In this document: in pieces, positions 50,102 through 59,868 of the stretch
How the letters are laid out: the number at the start of each line of letters is the position of its first letter
Numbering within the stretch: position 1 is the first letter of the stretch
From: Candidatus Kapaibacterium sp.
Lineage (GTDB): Bacteria; Bacteroidota; Ignavibacteria; Kapaibacteriales; WFXC01
Length of the DNA: 64,000 bases
Assembly: GCA_015490805.1 (NCBI GenBank)
Contig: WFXC01000012.1
Span: 1-64,000 of the forward strand
Direction of reading: 5' to 3'
Program-made: the position numbers and the translations under genes
Notes under the pieces: generated by a model
The model's input: only the letters and a program-made list of their open reading frames with translations
Told to the model about the DNA's origin: nothing
Databases searched by the model: none

Positions 50102-51886
50102 TCACAAATACACCCAGTACACAATCGCTGTTGTCAACAATGCTACGGCTAAATTCAGGGGCAAACCAACGCGAAGAAAATCGGAAAACCGATAATTTCC
50201 AGCACCATACACAATCAAATTGGTTTGATACCCAATAGGCGTAGCGAAACTGGCAGAAGCAGCAATGGCAACGACTAACGCCAGCGGTAACAGTGGTATG
50301 GCACTTTGAGCCGCAACAGAAGCGGCAATCGGAAACGCAATAGCTGATGCCGCAACATTGGTCATCATTTCTGTCAGGACATTGGTCAACAAAAAGACGC
50401 CCAGAAGAATCAGCCACTGCTGTCCCGATTGCATCAGAGGCTGGAAAAGCTGCACAACTGCATCGTCGATACCAGCCCCATCAATTGCGGTACTGATGCC
50501 AAAAGCAGCACCAATGATGAGCAGTACACTCCAATCCACTGCATATTTAATTTCGCTCAACGGCAGCGCTCCCACAAGCACGCTGGCAACGGCGGCAGCC
50601 GCCAGCGCTACCGGCAAACTCAACCAGCCACCGGCGACAACACCCAGGGCAAGCAACAACAACCCTAAGGTCACATAGCCCCGGGACTGTGGTTTCACTG
50701 CCTCGCTTCTGGCTTCGCTGACCAGATAGAAATCTGGGGAATGATACCATTGTTCCAGAAAGCCTTTGGGAGCGACTAACAACAGCGTGTCGCCCGGCTG
50801 TAGCACCACATCGCCGATTTTTTGCCGAATCCGTTCCCCATTGCGATGAATCGCTAGAATGGCGGCATTGTAGAGCGCCCGGAAGCCACTTTCCCGAACC
50901 TTTTTCCCAATCAATGGCGATGTCGGAGAGATAACAACCTCAAAAACCCCTACTTGATCGGAATCATTCAGAGTCCACGGCAGTTTCGCTTCTGGCAACA
51001 ATCGCAAACCCGGAATTTGCTGCAAATCCATAATCGTATCCGGTACGCCGGTAAAAAAGAGTCGATCCCCGATATACAGTCGCTCTGTTGGAGCCACCGG
51101 AGCAATGAGCAGTCCATCTCGCTCAATCTGAAACAGGAAAACCCCCTGAAGATGGCGCAATCCTGCTGCTTCCACACTTTTGCCCACAAAAGGAAATTGC
51201 GGCATAATCTCTGCTTCAACTACAAACTCACGCACGTGTTGTTCCAGTTGCTGCATCGGCATTTGCCGTACCGGCAACCACCGAGGAGCGATAAAGGTCA
51301 GATACACCAATCCAAGAATAACGGCAGGGACACCAACGATGGCGAAAGTGAACAGAGAAAAAGATTCTGATGTTATGCTGGAAACATAGCCATCAACAAG
51401 CAAATTTGTACTGGTACCAATCAGGGTACACATTCCACCGAGGATTGCTGCGTATGAAAGCGGGATCAAATAATGCGAGAGCGGCTTGCCATACCGCCGA
51501 GCCCACTGTCGAAGTGGTGCTACCAGCGAGGTTACAACGACAGAATTGCTCAGAAACGCCGAAAGGAGTGCTACCACCGGAAGAAAGCGCCAGAGCACAT
51601 ACGGGGTACTGCGTCCGGGACTTTGCAACACACGATAGCCAAACCACCGCAACATCCCTGTTGATTGTAACGCTGCACCAATGATAAACAAAGCACCGAG
51701 GGTCAGCAGGATCGGATGGGCAAATCCCTGTAATGCCTGCTCAACCGAAAGAACACCTCCAAAAATCAACGCCAGCAAAGCTCCAAAGATCAGTATTTCG
51801 GCTGGTGCCACCTCCCGGATCAAGGCTCCAACCAAAACAAGGAGCACAACCAGCGTAAAAACAAAGGGGAAATCCATACTGAGCAC
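50102..51886 (-). CDS. SLC13-family permease with two TrkA-C-like domains (putative sulfate permease)
   Basis: 594 aa polytopic; TSLVAPLRQWARRYGKPLSHYLIPLSYAAILGGMCTLIGTSTNLLVDG; adjacent to sat. Confidence 0.88.
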   Translation of the reverse strand: MLSMDFPFVFTLVVLLVLVGALIREVAPAEILIFGALLALIFGGVLSVEQALQGFAHPILLTLGALFIIGAALQSTGMLRWFGYRVLQSPGRSTPYVLWRFLPVVALLSAFLSNSVVVTSLVAPLRQWARRYGKPLSHYLIPLSYAAILGGMCTLIGTSTNLLVDGYVSSITSESFSLFTFAIVGVPAVILGLVYLTFIAPRWLPVRQMPMQQLEQHVREFVVEAEIMPQFPFVGKSVEAAGLRHLQGVFLFQIERDGLLIAPVAPTERLYIGDRLFFTGVPDTIMDLQQIPGLRLLPEAKLPWTLNDSDQVGVFEVVISPTSPLIGKKVRESGFRALYNAAILAIHRNGERIRQKIGDVVLQPGDTLLLVAPKGFLEQWYHSPDFYLVSEARSEAVKPQSRGYVTLGLLLLALGVVAGGWLSLPVALAAAAVASVLVGALPLSEIKYAVDWSVLLIIGAAFGISTAIDGAGIDDAVVQLFQPLMQSGQQWLILLGVFLLTNVLTEMMTNVAASAIAFPIAASVAAQSAIPLLPLALVVAIAASASFATPIGYQTNLIVYGAGNYRFSDFLRVGLPLNLAVALLTTAIVYWVYL

Positions 51887-52174
51887 GTTGCCTCATCTGT
51901 CCAAAATGTGCTGTGTAGACGAAAAAGCCCCAGATTCAAGGTTTCAAAACGATGATCGCCGCTCGAATGATCAGCCCCTGTGCCTACGGCTCCCGAGAAA
52001 GGGTCAATTCTACCACGCAACGCCATTGACTATGAGGTGTACAACTGGTTGCGCTTCTGACAAACTTCGTGATGAACACGCCGGCTTCTCGATAATTTTT
52101 ATCTCCCTTCTGGCACACCTTACAGCCCAGTAAAAAAGGCGGCAGAATAAACACACCAAGCACAAAAAGAAAAC

Positions 52175-52208
52175 AAAAAAAGGCGTCCTCCAGCCGCAGG
52201 AGGACGCC
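52175..52208 (-). terminator. Rho-independent terminator of the TonB-receptor gene
   Basis: On the minus strand GGCGTCCTCC-TGCGGCT-GGAGGACGCC followed by T7: perfect 10-bp stem. Confidence 0.94.
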
Positions 52209-52238
52209 CTATCTTACACTTAATACCGAACGATCGCT

Positions 52239-55200
52239 TTAGAAGCTATACCGTGCGCCGATCTGGATGCGCCACCGGGATAGTAGATTATCTCGGCTGT
52301 ACAACTCCTCAATATCCTGATCAGCCGATGGACCTCGATAACGAACAACTGGCTTGTAAACATCTCCATCTTTCTGATAGCGCCGAAACTCAAGAAGCTG
52401 ATAGGATTGGAAAGGAATATACAACTGATGACCCCAATCGGAGTTAATTAGATTTAAGAAGTTCAAAACATCCACCGTCAACTGGAATCGATGGTGGTCA
52501 CCAAACAGTCTTAGCTCTTGGACCACTCGAAGATCAATTTGGTTCACCCAGGGCTCTCGCATTGCATTGCGATCAATAATTCTTCCCCGGTAATCCTTCA
52601 GATTCTGAAATCGCTCGACGAAAGCATTGAAATTCTCCCAATCCCCTTCTCTTTCAAAGATTACTTCATCTTTCGAAGCCGGAACATAAATCAGATCATT
52701 AGCAGTCCGACCATCTCCATTAGGATCTCCCCGATAGATAAAGTTGAAGGGCCGTCCAGACCGCCCTTCATACAGCAGCGAAATCGTGGTAGATCCCCAA
52801 TCATAGGTAAACGCATACCCCAAGTTTGCCACGATACGATGTCGAATTTCAAAGTCCGAGGTTGCTAGCGGTGGATTGTTTGGATCGCCCGGAATTTCGT
52901 TGTACTGCCAATTGGAAATTGCCCGACTCGACTGTCCACTGTTAATATCCAGCGCCCTACCAAAAGTATAACCAACGTAGGAACGCAGTCCGAAATCAAA
53001 TTCCTTCTCCAATTGTACTGTCACGTTAAATTGGTAACCTTGATCAGTATTCTTCAGCAACAACACATTTGTAAAGCGATCATCCACTAAGTCCGGATTC
53101 CCACGTCCAAAACGGAACCTTGAGATCTGAGAGAACACTGGACGTCCATCAATTGTACGAATCGTGTCAATTGGTCCTTTCAAATTCAGATTCGCATAAG
53201 CTATGTCTGTAATAGTTTTGGAGTACAGAATGTCCAATGATCCGCGAATGTCCCACGGCAACATTTTATCGACGCCCAGGTTTACACGGAGCAATTGTGG
53301 GAACTTAAAATTAGGATCTGTAATATTAATCTCCGTTGTTGGAACAGCAGTCAAAGCACCTCGTTGCTGTTCATCGCGCCAAATATTAGGATTAAACTCT
53401 GGAATGCCACTCCGTAAGTCAACACGCGCCAAATCCATTCCTGTATTGCTATATTGGTTGGACAGCCACACTCCTGGAGTCCTACCGGAAAAGACCCCAA
53501 TACCACCCCGCACGACCATATCTACTTCCTGGGTAAGATCATAACTAAACCCGAATCGTGGAGAAAGCAGCATCTGCCCACTAGGTACTTCATCGGTGCG
53601 ATATTGCGGGAATGCCTCCCGGAAATCTGGATTATCCAATGGCTTGTCTAAGAAAAATGGAACATCGAGCCGTAATCCCAATGTAAGACGCAACTGAGGA
53701 TTGACTTGCCATTCATCCTGTGCATAAACCCCTGCTTGAAGCATACTCCACTCCGCTCGAGGCTTGGGATTACCTGGCAGCTTAGAATAACTCAAACTAA
53801 AACGCGAAGCTATACCATTACGGTAGTCTTCTAACGAATAGAAGTCCCACCGTCCCCAATAGTCTTGAATAAACAAATTGCTAAAACTCAGAAGCTCATT
53901 ATGCGTTCCAAATGTCAGAGTATGGGCACCCAAGAAATAAGTGAAGTTGTCAGTAAACTCCAAGACATCCTGATCTAATGCGTTGGCTTGCGAAAATCGT
54001 TCACCACCGAACCGAACCGCACCCAGGAATTTCCCAGACGTATCGCGAAGCGAAACCGTAACCTGTGGAAACTCCTTCGCATTCGGATCTCGCTGATCAC
54101 GAATCATCAAATACGAGACCCGAAACTCATTCGCCATATTTTCACCCAAGACACTATTAACCTGCAATACTGTTTGATTCTGCAGGCTGCGGAATACATA
54201 TCCTGCGCTCTCCAATTGGAAAGTCGTACCCGTTCGGTAAATCCCCCGATCCAAGCTGGCATTAACAAAGTTGTTTCGCAGGGTTATCCGATGATTTGCA
54301 CCCAAATTCATATCGAATCGAGCAAACAGCTTAAGATCTCCCGTCGTGTTTTGGAATTCATTGTAGCTACCAGGATCAAATCCATACTGATTTCTGGTAA
54401 TATTGATAACCTCATCTACCATCGACCTCGGTGCTTCAAATCCATTCTCAATGATAATTGGATCAGTTAACGCAGGACGTGGCTCTACACGATCCCGAAT
54501 TTCGGCATTAACAAAGTAAAAGAGCTGATTACGGATAATAGGTCCTCCAACTCGCACGCCGTAGACCAAATCTGTATAATCGCTGAACTTCTGCTTTGAA
54601 GTATCAGGGCTAACGCCCACCAAGTCTTGATTATTACCGTAAATGTACGCCGCAGCATTGAACTGATTCGTTCCTCCTCGCGTAATAATGTTAATCAATC
54701 CCCCGGTAAATGATCCTTGGCGCACATCGAACGGAGCAACAGAAATTTGTAACTGCTCAATTGCTTCAATACTAATTGGCTGAGCATTCGCTTGTCCCCC
54801 TGGCGTTCCTGCATCTGGCAATCCGAAAGGATCATTTAATACCGCACCATCCATCTGGAAATTATTATATCGGTTATTTCGCCCCGCAATGCTGATTCCC
54901 CCCAGATTATCACTCGCACCGATATTTGTACCTACAGCTAAGGGAGCTACACGTGCATAATCCTGAATGCTCCGTGTTACTGTAGGCACCATTTCAACAG
55001 TTTCAGGATCTAGCTGAAATGTCTGTCCTTCCTGACTACTCAATCGCTCCCCCACCACACTGATAGCTTTTACCTGTATCGCTTCGGTCTCCAAAGCAAA
55101 ATTAATTTCAAATGACTGTCCAGCTCGAAGATATATCCCTTCTCGGGTCAGCGTCTTATATCCTGTACTTCGAGCTGTCACTTTGTATGGCCCACCAACC

Positions 55201-55418
55201 CGCAAGCCGACGAGCAGAAAATATCCATCGGGACGCGACACTGCTCCGTACTTTGTTCCTGTTGGTAGGTGCTCTGCTATGATCGTTGCACCCGGAATGG
55301 GCTTCCCACCCTCTTGGTCAATGACACGTCCACGAATTTCGGCCGTTGTTCGACCTTGTGCCCAAAGAATTACTGGAAGGAACGAGAGGAAGAGAACAGA
55401 AAGAATCTTACGCCTCAT
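52239..55418 (-). CDS. TonB-dependent receptor with N-terminal carboxypeptidase-regulatory-like domain
   Basis: 1059 aa; TAEIRGRVIDQEGGKPIPGATIIAEHLPTGT; plug-like VTRSIQDYARVAPLAVG...NFQMDGAVLNDPFG; barrel ending RWRIQIGARYSF. Confidence 0.94.
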   Translation of the reverse strand: MRRKILSVLFLSFLPVILWAQGRTTAEIRGRVIDQEGGKPIPGATIIAEHLPTGTKYGAVSRPDGYFLLVGLRVGGPYKVTARSTGYKTLTREGIYLRAGQSFEINFALETEAIQVKAISVVGERLSSQEGQTFQLDPETVEMVPTVTRSIQDYARVAPLAVGTNIGASDNLGGISIAGRNNRYNNFQMDGAVLNDPFGLPDAGTPGGQANAQPISIEAIEQLQISVAPFDVRQGSFTGGLINIITRGGTNQFNAAAYIYGNNQDLVGVSPDTSKQKFSDYTDLVYGVRVGGPIIRNQLFYFVNAEIRDRVEPRPALTDPIIIENGFEAPRSMVDEVINITRNQYGFDPGSYNEFQNTTGDLKLFARFDMNLGANHRITLRNNFVNASLDRGIYRTGTTFQLESAGYVFRSLQNQTVLQVNSVLGENMANEFRVSYLMIRDQRDPNAKEFPQVTVSLRDTSGKFLGAVRFGGERFSQANALDQDVLEFTDNFTYFLGAHTLTFGTHNELLSFSNLFIQDYWGRWDFYSLEDYRNGIASRFSLSYSKLPGNPKPRAEWSMLQAGVYAQDEWQVNPQLRLTLGLRLDVPFFLDKPLDNPDFREAFPQYRTDEVPSGQMLLSPRFGFSYDLTQEVDMVVRGGIGVFSGRTPGVWLSNQYSNTGMDLARVDLRSGIPEFNPNIWRDEQQRGALTAVPTTEINITDPNFKFPQLLRVNLGVDKMLPWDIRGSLDILYSKTITDIAYANLNLKGPIDTIRTIDGRPVFSQISRFRFGRGNPDLVDDRFTNVLLLKNTDQGYQFNVTVQLEKEFDFGLRSYVGYTFGRALDINSGQSSRAISNWQYNEIPGDPNNPPLATSDFEIRHRIVANLGYAFTYDWGSTTISLLYEGRSGRPFNFIYRGDPNGDGRTANDLIYVPASKDEVIFEREGDWENFNAFVERFQNLKDYRGRIIDRNAMREPWVNQIDLRVVQELRLFGDHHRFQLTVDVLNFLNLINSDWGHQLYIPFQSYQLLEFRRYQKDGDVYKPVVRYRGPSADQDIEELYSRDNLLSRWRIQIGARYSF

Positions 55419-55480
55419 AAGCGCCTCCGCCGATTGTTGAACTTAACCCCGCAGCCCCACAGCTGCTCTTTGCAAGAATG

Positions 55481-55488
55481 CAAATTTA
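55481..55488 (-). promoter_or_regulatory. Candidate -7 box TAnnTTTG (TAAATTTG) for the TonB receptor
   Basis: CAAATTTA on + strand, ~63 nt upstream of the start codon. Confidence 0.5.
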
Positions 55489-55711
55489 TCGCTTTTGTGC
55501 TAAATAATTGTTAAAAACACAGCCTGCATCTGCGCAGCTTATTCTGAGCAGGCAATAAGATCCACAGAAATGCTGAACGCAAAACTTCAACGCAGACCTC
55601 TCTGATAGAAAACATTACCTTTTCACTATTTCTTCAGTAGCCGCACTGCTCTACAGCCTCGATCGTTAGTGCACTTTCAACGTAGGTTTCAGAAAGCGAA
55701 AGTACGGACAT

Positions 55712-56230
55712 ATGGAACGATCTATCTTTCGCACGGGCTTGAGCTCCCCGGAAGAGTTTGCTCAACTCTCGGAAACTGAGAAAGCCAATATTTTGTATGT
55801 TCTGGGACTATTTGAACCGCAACGGCGGTTGCTGCGACACTTCCTTCGGCTGAGCTTTACCATCGCAGGTTTATTCTGGTTTGTCCTCTGGTTTCCACAG
55901 TTAGCAGCACTGAACCCGGAGCAGCTTGCACAATTTAAAGTACAGCAATACCAGCTTTATCTGGTCCTGCTGACTCTTTGGGGCATTGATCTCAAGCGGC
56001 ACTCCAAACGCTTGGCTTTCCTGCTCCGCTTTTCTGCTGTCCAGGGGAAGCGGTGGTACGAAGTATCTGCCGAGGAACTCCAGAAAACGCAAAAAATGAA
56101 CCTTTTCGAGCTTCTGTGGAAACTCCCGGACAACCCGAACCGGCGTATCTGGCACTTGCTTCTGCCTCACAGTCTCATCCTCCTGACAATGGTGTTACTG
56201 GTGTTGCAATTTCGCCTTCTGTTCCATTAA
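55712..56230 (+). CDS. Hypothetical membrane protein
   Basis: 172 aa with three hydrophobic segments. Confidence 0.6.
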   Translation: MERSIFRTGLSSPEEFAQLSETEKANILYVLGLFEPQRRLLRHFLRLSFTIAGLFWFVLWFPQLAALNPEQLAQFKVQQYQLYLVLLTLWGIDLKRHSKRLAFLLRFSAVQGKRWYEVSAEELQKTQKMNLFELLWKLPDNPNRRIWHLLLPHSLILLTMVLLVLQFRLLFH

Positions 56231-57259
56231 CTCAGTATCTGCCTCTCTGCGCTGCTTCTCCGTTTGCTGCTGATGTAAAAGCACGGGGCAAAATCGCTGT
56301 CCATTTTGAATGCAATCCCGGGGACACGGGACAGCATACAATCGCACAATGGCGGTAGGATACTGCTTCCGAATTGCCCGCTGAATGCGCTGCTCCGTCG
56401 CATACGCCTGCTCCATTGGCATATCGAACGGCATCACAACATCCAGCTCCATAAAAAGATCCCGTCCGGACTGCCGCGTATGCAACTGACGGAATTCGCA
56501 GATCTCGTGCAAATGCTCTACAATCACGGCAAGGATAGCGAGCTGTATGGACTCCGGGAGGGTACGATCCAGCAGTTGATTCAGAGCGCTGCGCACGTGA
56601 GGCAGAATCAGGGCAATATTCAACAGGAGCAACGCAAGGGCAATCGTAAAGTCCAGCCATCTGGCAGCTTCGATGTACCCATGCTGCGTTAGCCAATTTC
56701 CCACTATCAAGCTCACCAGCACTCCTGCTTCCGCATAGGCATCCAGTTTCCACAAATCGGCGTCATACGCCAGCAGTGGCATCCGATACCGTTCTGCATA
56801 CCGTCGCTGCAACTTGCTCAGAGTGCCAAGCAGTACCAGGGAAATAGCGGAGTAGGCAATCAGGGGAAAATACTGTGAAATAGGACGATAAACCCCGAAA
56901 GAAGAAAAAATTTCACCTCCCGCATAGAGAAGGGCAAAAGCCAGCAAAAGAGAATTGAGCAGAATCCCCAGACTTTCATACTTGCCATAGCCGTAATTAT
57001 GAATCACATCCGGCGACCGGAAACTGTGTCGGAGTGCGGCTAAAAAAAGAAGAGAAGCCAATACATCGGTTGCTGCTACAATCCCATCACTTTGCACCGT
57101 AAGAGACCCAGCCCACAATCCCAGGGCAATTCCACCAACCGCTAACAGGAGTGTTACCAATAAGCCAATGCGGGCGCCAAACAGTGGCGTATGAGGATCG
57201 AACCACTGAGACAATCGGCGCAGCCATCGCCACCACCATTGGATCAGCTTCCATTCCAT
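56195..57259 (-). CDS. Cation diffusion facilitator family transporter
   Basis: 354 aa; [47 protein letters not shown]. Confidence 0.9.
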   Translation of the reverse strand: MEWKLIQWWWRWLRRLSQWFDPHTPLFGARIGLLVTLLLAVGGIALGLWAGSLTVQSDGIVAATDVLASLLFLAALRHSFRSPDVIHNYGYGKYESLGILLNSLLLAFALLYAGGEIFSSFGVYRPISQYFPLIAYSAISLVLLGTLSKLQRRYAERYRMPLLAYDADLWKLDAYAEAGVLVSLIVGNWLTQHGYIEAARWLDFTIALALLLLNIALILPHVRSALNQLLDRTLPESIQLAILAVIVEHLHEICEFRQLHTRQSGRDLFMELDVVMPFDMPMEQAYATEQRIQRAIRKQYPTAIVRLYAVPCPRDCIQNGQRFCPVLLHQQQTEKQRREADTELMEQKAKLQHQ

Positions 57260-58221
57260 CGCTTTGCTACCGGTTGCTGCTCCAGCCGCTTCTGGAAGTA
57301 TTCAATGGTCCGTCGTAACCCTTCTTTGCGGTCTATCCGGGGTTCCCAGTCCAGCAACTCCCGAGCACGGGTAATATCTGGCTGCCGCACTTTGGGATCA
57401 TCCTCTGGCAGTGGTTTGTATGTGATGGAACTGGAGGAATGACAAAGCTGAATAATTTCCTCTGCCAGCGCAGCGATGGAAATTTCATCCGGATTTCCCA
57501 GATTGACCGGTTCCACGACATTGGAAAAGAGCAAACGAACAATTCCATCAATGAGATCATCCACATAGCAGATCGACCGGGTTTGCGATCCATCACCAAA
57601 AACCGTTACGGGTTCATTCTGCAACGCCTGTGTGATGAACGTTGGAATAGCGCGCCCATCATCAATGCGCATCCGCGGTCCGTAGGTATTAAAAATCCGG
57701 GCAATGCGGGTATCCAACCCATGGTAGCGATGATACGCCATTGTCATTGCTTCTGCGAATCGCTTCGCTTCATCATACACCCCTCGAACGCCAATGGGGT
57801 TCACATTCCCCCAGTAATCTTCAGGCTGTGGGTGCACCAGTGGATCGCCATAGACCTCGCTGGTACTTGCCAGCAAGAACGTCGCTCCCTTCGCCAGGCT
57901 CAACCCCAGCGCCTTGTGCGTTCCCAACGATCCCACCTTGAGTGTCTGGATTGGCAATTGCTGATAATCAATCGGCGATGCGGGGGATGCAAAATGAAGC
58001 ACGTAATCAACGGGACCTGCAACGTAAATGTAATTTGTCACATCGTGCTGAATGAAGTGGAAATGAGGATGTCCGATCAAATCAGCAATATTATCCGGAG
58101 ATCCCGTGATGAAATTATCCATACAAATCACTTCAAATCCCTCTTCCAGCAAGCGATGACACAGATGGGATCCCAAAAAGCCCGCTCCGCCAGTAATCAG
58201 TGCTCGTTTCCGTCGCTGCAT
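57244..58221 (-). CDS. NAD-dependent epimerase/dehydratase, UDP-glucuronate decarboxylase-like
   Basis: [86 protein letters not shown]. Confidence 0.92.
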   Translation of the reverse strand: MQRRKRALITGGAGFLGSHLCHRLLEEGFEVICMDNFITGSPDNIADLIGHPHFHFIQHDVTNYIYVAGPVDYVLHFASPASPIDYQQLPIQTLKVGSLGTHKALGLSLAKGATFLLASTSEVYGDPLVHPQPEDYWGNVNPIGVRGVYDEAKRFAEAMTMAYHRYHGLDTRIARIFNTYGPRMRIDDGRAIPTFITQALQNEPVTVFGDGSQTRSICYVDDLIDGIVRLLFSNVVEPVNLGNPDEISIAALAEEIIQLCHSSSSITYKPLPEDDPKVRQPDITRARELLDWEPRIDRKEGLRRTIEYFQKRLEQQPVAKRWNGS

Positions 58222-58367
58222 CCACTGCCTCTGTTGCTTTAACAAAAAGGGATAGAAACGGAAGAGGATCGCAGATCGTGAAAAAAGGAGCGACCTCCAT
58301 CTGGAATCAGGCAAAAATGCTCCCAACAACTTTGCAAAAACCGGACTTGAACAGGCGTGGTAGGTTG

Positions 58368-59837
58368 CTATTGCTGCGCTGCCGCCTCGCGCTCCTGAAG
58401 TATCTGTTGTAATAGTTGATTCACGACCTTCGGATTCGCCTTGCCTTTGGTGGCTTTCATCACCTGTCCAACGAAAAAGCCAAAGAGTTTTTTCTTTCCG
58501 CCGAAGTATCGCTGAAGTTCGCCCGGATGCTGTTCTAAAACTTCCTCTACAATCTGTCGCAACGCCGATTCATCGGAAATTTGCACCAGTCCCTCTTCTT
58601 CGACTATCTGTTCTGGGTGTTTATCCGGATGCTGGAGCAACTTCTCGAACACGGTTTTCCCAATTCGGCTACTGATGGTTCCCTCAGCCAGCAATTCCGC
58701 TAACACAGCCAGTGATGCAGGCGGTACCGGAAAATCCTGAATCTCGATGTTCTTTTCAGCCAATACCCGCAACACTTCTGTCATGATCAGGTTACTCACT
58801 CCTTTGATCCGATCTGGCGACGGTTGCTGGAGGGCTTCAACGGCTTCCTCGAAATAATCCGCCACCGCACGCTGTTGCGTCAGAACACCAGCGTCATAAG
58901 CCGGTAGGTGGTACTGCTGGATAAACCGGCGTTTGCGCTCCAGTCCCAATTCCGGTAAGCTCTGTCGAATACGCTCAATCCACTCTTCAGGGACTACAAC
59001 AGGCACTAAATCGGGCTCTGGGAAATACCGGTAGTCGTGTGCCTGCTCTTTGGTTCGCATCGGGCGTGTCTCCTGCCGTACCGGATCCCATAACATCGTT
59101 TCCTGCCGGACAATACCTCCGGATTGCAGCACCTGAATCTGGCGCTGGATCTCATATTCCAGCGCTTTTTCCACGTGACGGAAACTATTGAGATTTTTGA
59201 CTTCTGTCTTCGTCCCAAAGCTGGAACTGCCCTTCGGGCGTACCGAGACATTCGCATCGCATCGCAAAGCCCCTTCCTCCATATTGCCACTGCAAATGCC
59301 CAGATATGTGACGATCTGATGAATTTGCTTCAGGAACAGATAGGCTTCCCGCGCAGATCGCAGATCGGGCTTGCTGACAATTTCAATCAGCGGCACCCCT
59401 GCCCGATTGAAATCCAGCAACGTATCGATGTCCACATCGTGGATGGATTTTCCAGTGTCTTCCTCCATATGGATTCGGATGAGCCCAATCTTTTTGGTGC
59501 TCCCATCCTCTAATTCAATTTCGACCCATCCATCGTAGCAAAGCGGCTCTTCATACTGACTGATCTGATAACCTTTGGGCAGATCGTGGTAAAAATAGTT
59601 CTTTCGTGCAAACAGCGAAAAGGAGCGAATGGAACAATGTGTTGCCAACCCCATTGCAATGGTCATTTCGACCATCTGCTTATTGAGTACCGGCAACGCG
59701 CCGGGATGCCCCAGGCAGACCGGACACGTATTGGTGTTGGGCGGTGCCCCAAAAGCGGTAGAACAACCGCAGAATGCTTTCGACCGGGTCAGCAACTGCG
59801 CGTGAATTTCCAATCCAATAACAGGTTCAAACTCCAT
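58368..59837 (-). CDS. gatB: Aspartyl/glutamyl-tRNA amidotransferase subunit B
   Basis: [57 protein letters not shown]. Confidence 0.98.
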   Translation of the reverse strand: MEFEPVIGLEIHAQLLTRSKAFCGCSTAFGAPPNTNTCPVCLGHPGALPVLNKQMVEMTIAMGLATHCSIRSFSLFARKNYFYHDLPKGYQISQYEEPLCYDGWVEIELEDGSTKKIGLIRIHMEEDTGKSIHDVDIDTLLDFNRAGVPLIEIVSKPDLRSAREAYLFLKQIHQIVTYLGICSGNMEEGALRCDANVSVRPKGSSSFGTKTEVKNLNSFRHVEKALEYEIQRQIQVLQSGGIVRQETMLWDPVRQETRPMRTKEQAHDYRYFPEPDLVPVVVPEEWIERIRQSLPELGLERKRRFIQQYHLPAYDAGVLTQQRAVADYFEEAVEALQQPSPDRIKGVSNLIMTEVLRVLAEKNIEIQDFPVPPASLAVLAELLAEGTISSRIGKTVFEKLLQHPDKHPEQIVEEEGLVQISDESALRQIVEEVLEQHPGELQRYFGGKKKLFGFFVGQVMKATKGKANPKVVNQLLQQILQEREAAAQQ

Positions 59838-59868
59838 TTGCCAGATCGACCTCGTTTTGTCAAAACCT

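Noticed and set aside
50085-50417. N-terminal extension of sat in the ORF track
   Set aside because: Extension overlaps the 3' end of the SLC13 gene and is cysteine/arginine-rich noise; the ATG at 50084 has a good RBS and matches the normal Sat start.
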